Origin: a bacterium
GTDB taxonomy: Bacteria; Elusimicrobiota; Elusimicrobia; UBA1565; UBA9628
Assembly (NCBI GenBank): GCA_021790955.1
Contig: JAJYFI010000045.1
Location: 1 to 8,702, forward strand
Direction of reading: 5' to 3'
DNA: 8,702 nt
The notes beneath the pieces were generated by a model. That model was not told the origin of the DNA. It worked only from the letters and a program-made list of their open reading frames with translations, and did no database searches. A program made the position numbers and the translations under genes. Of the stretch, positions 5,711 to 8,702 are shown in pieces (within the stretch, counting starts at the first letter, position 1; each line of letters opens with the position of its first letter).

Positions 5711-6186
5711 CGCGAATATTTTGCGCGCAGGCGCTTCCAGGCGCTCGGCGGCACGAAGGCCTTCACCGAGGCGCCCAGCCTCGCCAGCTCCTTGACCATC
5801 GAGGAGGCGGTGTACATATGGTTGTCGTCCGGCATCAAAAAAACGGTCTCCGCCTCCCGGCAAAGCTTTCGGTTAAAAGAAGCCAGCTGGAACTCGTAAT
5901 CCATGTCCGAGACGACGCGCAGGCCGCGGATGAGGATCGTCGCCTTGTTGCGGCGCAAATGGTCGACGAGAAGCCCCGAAAAGGAGTCCGCGCTTGTGCG
6001 GGGGATGCCGCGGATCGCCTCGCGGATCATCGCGACCCTCTCCTCGGCGGCGAAGACGGGCGACTTCGCGGCGTTGTCCGCGACGGAGACGATCAGCCGG
6101 TCAAAGAGCCGGGAAGCCCTCCGGATGATGTCCAAATGCCCGTTCGTCAGGGGGTCGAAGCTGCCCGGGTAGACCGCGATGCGCAT
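5707..6186 (-). CDS. coaD: Phosphopantetheine adenylyltransferase
   Basis: 159 residues, the usual length for CoaD. It transfers AMP from ATP to 4'-phosphopantetheine, making dephospho-CoA in the penultimate step of coenzyme A synthesis in the cytosol. The nucleotidyltransferase signature is complete: the N-terminal YPGSFDPLTNGH segment holds the HxGH-type motif (here TNGH, His17), ILIRGLR binds the phosphopantetheine side, and YTASSMVKEL corresponds to the conserved ISSS-x-x-(K/R)E motif. The start at 6186 matches the family's MRIAVYPGSFDP beginning. The last 40 bases of the HEAT-like gene upstream overlap this start in another frame. AGGG about 14 bases before the ATG is a distant ribosome site. 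A TATACT nearby resembles a -10 box but lacks a -35 partner. The stop overlaps the next gene's GTG. Bacterial coaD often follows rsmD; here it sits behind metH and a HEAT protein. Confidence 0.97.
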   Translation of the reverse strand: MRIAVYPGSFDPLTNGHLDIIRRASRLFDRLIVSVADNAAKSPVFAAEERVAMIREAIRGIPRTSADSFSGLLVDHLRRNKATILIRGLRVVSDMDYEFQLASFNRKLCREAETVFLMPDDNHMYTASSMVKELARLGASVKAFVPPSAWKRLRAKYSR

Positions 6187-7151
6187 TTTAAAAGTATATC
6201 CCTTTTGGAAACCCCTAGACGCTCGATATCGCGGCAGGCCGCCGTCGCGACCTCGGGGCTTGGGTGGTCCAAGAACCGATCGAGCATCGGAATCGAACTT
6301 TTGTCGGCGACCCGCCCGAACATGCCGAGAATAAGCACCTCGGTCTTGGGATTTTTCGTTTCCTCAAGCAGAGCGTCGGCCAGCGCCTGCCGCGCCTCGC
6401 CCGGGAAACGCCCCAATTCCCCGGCAAATCCCCGGAGCAGCTCCAGCGTCCCAAGCCGCTCCGGCGATCCTCGGCGGTAAAATCCGACCAAGCCCAGGAG
6501 AACGCGCGTCGTTTCGGGGGCCGGGGAGCGCGAAAGCGCCTCAAAGGCGAGCGGCAGCTCCTTTTCAGCGACCGCCACGGAGGGTCTCCGTCCCCAACGC
6601 CGCAGGAGCGCCTCCAGAGCGGAGGGTTCCGGACAGCCAAGCAGCGAAATTTCCCGCAGGCATTGCCTCGACAGCCTTGCCGGGAGGCCCTCCTCGCCCA
6701 AGGCCGCGCAGAGGATGCGGGATCGGGGTTCGGCCGGGCCGGCGAAGCCCCCTACGGCGGAAGCGGCCTCCAGGCGCAAAACATCGGGCGCGTCCTTATT
6801 CGTCAAAATCGCATCCAGCGCCTTGAGGGAGCCGCCGCTCCCGACGATTTGAAGTCCGTTCACGGCCCACACCCTCGCCTTGATCGGCCGGTCCTCGTCG
6901 AGGGCGATCTCCTCCAACGGCCGGGCCGCGGCGAGCCCGGCTCGGGATAAGGTTTTCTCCAAAAGGTCCTGCGCCTCCCGGTCCAACGCCCTGACCTGGC
7001 CGGAATCCAGGTCGCCCCGGCTTTCCCGGGCCAGGATGTCGTCGATCTTGCCGAACGCCTCCTGGACCGGCGCGGACGCTTCGATCGCCGCCGCCGCGGC
7101 GGATGCCGGGCGGCCGGGCGCGCCAAGAAACAGCAGAAACTCAAGGATCAC
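6147..7151 (-). CDS. Exported or anchored HEAT-like repeat protein
   Basis: 334 residues. A short hydrophobic N-terminus (ILEFLLFLGAP, then an Ala run to about residue 22) looks like a signal peptide or anchor without basic residues. Residues 25-70 are helical and charged. From about 75 onward the sequence is a chain of paired helices with Ala/Leu-rich cores, as in HEAT or PBS-lyase-type repeats (for example RVWAVNGLQIVGSGGSLKAL, VLRLEAASAVGGF, ALADALLEE near 250, and VLILGMFGRVADKSSIPMLD, ending SPEVATAACRDIERLG). Such arrays usually serve as protein scaffolds; no partner or catalytic motif is seen. The start is a GTG at 7151 overlapping the metH stop in GTGA; upstream in-frame starts (to 7409) lie inside metH and give Arg/Gly-rich shadow sequence. 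No Shine-Dalgarno is evident, so translation is probably coupled to metH. Its 3' end runs 40 bases into coaD. The repeat type is a pattern judgement. Confidence 0.8.
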   Translation of the reverse strand: MILEFLLFLGAPGRPASAAAAAIEASAPVQEAFGKIDDILARESRGDLDSGQVRALDREAQDLLEKTLSRAGLAAARPLEEIALDEDRPIKARVWAVNGLQIVGSGGSLKALDAILTNKDAPDVLRLEAASAVGGFAGPAEPRSRILCAALGEEGLPARLSRQCLREISLLGCPEPSALEALLRRWGRRPSVAVAEKELPLAFEALSRSPAPETTRVLLGLVGFYRRGSPERLGTLELLRGFAGELGRFPGEARQALADALLEETKNPKTEVLILGMFGRVADKSSIPMLDRFLDHPSPEVATAACRDIERLGVSKRDILLKCASRSTRAASTP

Positions 7152-8702
7152 GTCGCGGGAGCGCCGACGGAGAAATACCGGGCCTCGGGGTGCTGGAGGA
7201 CCAGCGCCGAGACGCTCGCCTCGGGGTCCATCATGAAGCCCTCGGTCAGCGTCACCCCCAGCCGCCGCTCGGCGTCGAGCAAACGGAAGAGCTTCGCCTG
7301 GTCCGACATGTCGGGGCAGGCCGGGTACCCGAAGCTCACGCGCAATCCGCGGTAGCGAGCCTGGAACTTTTCCTTGAGCGTCATCGAAGCGGGGTCGGGG
7401 AATCCCCACATCCGCCGCAGCCTCTCGTGGAGAAGCTCGGCGTAGGCCTCCGCGCTCTCGATCGCGATCGCCTGGAGGGCGTGGGACTTGAAGTACTCCC
7501 CCTGTTCGCGCAGCTCTCGGGATCGATCGAGGACCCCCGCGCCGCAGGTGACGACGAAGAGGGCCGCGAAATCCCCCCCGCCGTCCATGGCGGCGGGCCT
7601 CACGAAATCCGAGAGGCAGAGCCTCTCGCCCGAGACTTGGCGAGGGAAACGAAAGGTCTCCAGGGGCTTTTCATCGCCCGGCGAGGCGTAGAGCATGAGG
7701 TCGTCCCCCCGCGAAGCCGCCGCGAAGAAGCGATAGACGGCCCTCGGGCGCAGGAGGCTTCCCGCGGCGATCTCGGATTCGAGCTCGGCGACGCGGCGAA
7801 AGAGTTCGAGAGCCTTCGCGTTTTTCTCCGCGAGCATCGACTCCAGATTCCCCTTGAGCCCGAGGTGCCGGCCGTAGAGCATGATGGGGTTGATGTAGCG
7901 AAAGATCTCCTCCACGTCGACGTCCTCCACGACGTGCGGCTTCAAATCGGGCGGAACGGCGGCAGGATGATCGTGCCGGATGGCCGCGGCAACCGCAGGC
8001 TGGGCCCGAGCCGCCGGAGGCGCGTTCTGGACGCTCAGGAGCTCCTGGAGCTCGCGATTTTTGACCAGGAGTTCCCGGCGCCTCTCGGGGTCCTGGAGGC
8101 GGTTGGCGAGGTCGAGACCCGTCATCGCGTCCTTCGCATAAAGGACCGGCCCGTCATAGGCCGGCGCGATGCGCGAGGCGGTGAACTTAGAGGACAAAGC
8201 CGCTCCCCCGACGAGAAGCGGCACGTCGATGCCCGCCGCCTCGAGATCCTCCGCCGTCACGGCCATCTGCTGGGTCGACTTGACGAGAAGTCCGGAAAGC
8301 CCGATGAGATCCGCCCGGACCTTGCGCGCGGCGTCGATCACCGCCTCGGGAGAGACCTTGATCCCCAGATCCGTCACGTCGTAGCCGTTGTTTTTCAGGA
8401 TAATGTGGACGAGGTTCTTTCCGATGTCGTGGACGTCCCCCTTGACGGTCGCGAGGATGATCCGGCCGCGGGATCGGCGCTCCCCTCCCGTCATCCTGGG
8501 CTCCAGCCATGCGACCGCGGCTTTCATCACCTCGGCCGACTGGAGCACCTCGGCGACGATCATTTTATTCTCCGCGAAAAGCCTCCCGACCTCGTCCATT
8601 CCCTTCATGAGAGGGCCGTTGATGACGTCCAAAGGCGCCGTCCCCCGGGAAATCTCCTCCAGGTCTTCCACCAGGCCGTCCCGGGAGCCCTCGACGACCG
8701 CC
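7148..8702 (-). CDS. metH: Cobalamin-dependent methionine synthase, C-terminal half (start beyond window)
   Basis: 517 complete codons are visible; the homocysteine- and folate-binding N-terminal half lies beyond 8702. MetH transfers a methyl group from methyltetrahydrofolate via cobalamin to homocysteine, making methionine in the cytosol. Visible residues 1-70 form the helical cap (PLDVINGPLMKGMDEVGRLF, QSAEVMKAAVAWL). The cobalamin domain (about 75-205) has DVHDIGKN with His91 as the lower cobalt ligand, plus SGLLVKST and LLVGGAALS. A linker rich in Ala/Pro (about 210-250) precedes the activation domain (about 258-517), which binds S-adenosylmethionine for reductive reactivation: FRYINP, RGDDLMLYAS, SDFVRP, HERLRRMWGFP, the RxxxGY motif in RVSFGYPACPD, and TEGFMMDPEASVSAL. 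At about 260 residues it is shorter than the roughly 330-residue E. coli domain. It is the first visible gene of a minus-strand operon; its TGA overlaps the next gene's GTG. Any regulatory leader lies outside the window. Confidence 0.96.
   Translation of the reverse strand, partial: AVVEGSRDGLVEDLEEISRGTAPLDVINGPLMKGMDEVGRLFAENKMIVAEVLQSAEVMKAAVAWLEPRMTGGERRSRGRIILATVKGDVHDIGKNLVHIILKNNGYDVTDLGIKVSPEAVIDAARKVRADLIGLSGLLVKSTQQMAVTAEDLEAAGIDVPLLVGGAALSSKFTASRIAPAYDGPVLYAKDAMTGLDLANRLQDPERRRELLVKNRELQELLSVQNAPPAARAQPAVAAAIRHDHPAAVPPDLKPHVVEDVDVEEIFRYINPIMLYGRHLGLKGNLESMLAEKNAKALELFRRVAELESEIAAGSLLRPRAVYRFFAAASRGDDLMLYASPGDEKPLETFRFPRQVSGERLCLSDFVRPAAMDGGGDFAALFVVTCGAGVLDRSRELREQGEYFKSHALQAIAIESAEAYAELLHERLRRMWGFPDPASMTLKEKFQARYRGLRVSFGYPACPDMSDQAKLFRLLDAERRLGVTLTEGFMMDPEASVSALVLQHPEARYFSVGAPAT

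Noticed and set aside
5012..5899. A 295-codon plus-strand frame opposite the PrcB-like gene and coaD
   Set aside because: It crosses the boundary of two minus-strand genes, one of them unmistakable coaD, and its Arg/Gly/Pro-rich product lacks any motif.
6193..6198. TATACT as an internal promoter for coaD
   Set aside because: No -35-like sequence at 16-18 bases upstream, and the gene is inside a tightly packed operon.

Overview
The window comes from a high-GC Gram-negative bacterium. Several predicted proteins are exported: one by Tat, several by Sec, one apparently an outer-membrane barrel, plus two c-type cytochromes. The phylum cannot be fixed from the sequence; nothing looks phage-borne, transposon-borne or CRISPR-related.

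Left part (1-2165). The 3' end of an unrecognised plus-strand gene with a Pro/Ala-rich tail is followed by a minus-strand tRNA-Arg(UCU). Next is a minus-strand pair: a Tat-exported sulfite-oxidase-type molybdenum enzyme (sorA-like) and a small monohaem cytochrome c (sorB-like). Their coding sequences overlap by four bases (TTGA). Together they look like a periplasmic sulfite dehydrogenase that passes electrons to cytochrome c. A plausible promoter lies just upstream of sorA.

Middle part (2166-4090). A small plus-strand cytosolic protein resembles the DUF6941 family. Then comes a divergent pair whose start codons are only 21 bp apart: a secreted beta-strand-rich (probably outer-membrane) protein on the minus strand and a monohaem cytochrome c on the plus strand. 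Both gene pairs that converge here end in overlapping stop codons.

Right part (4087-8702). One minus-strand run of five tightly packed genes reads, in transcription order: the C-terminal half of cobalamin-dependent methionine synthase (metH), an exported HEAT-like repeat protein, phosphopantetheine adenylyltransferase (coaD), a membrane-anchored protein ending in a PrcB-like domain, and an exported ankyrin-repeat protein. Junctions are GTGA overlaps, a 40-base overlap and a 4-base gap, so this is almost certainly one operon. It mixes two core cytosolic enzymes with three envelope proteins of unknown role.

I found no convincing wholly new system. The most unusual points are the 21-bp divergent gap, which is largely a perfect inverted repeat covering both genes' initiation signals, and the mixed metH/coaD operon carrying three unexplained envelope proteins.
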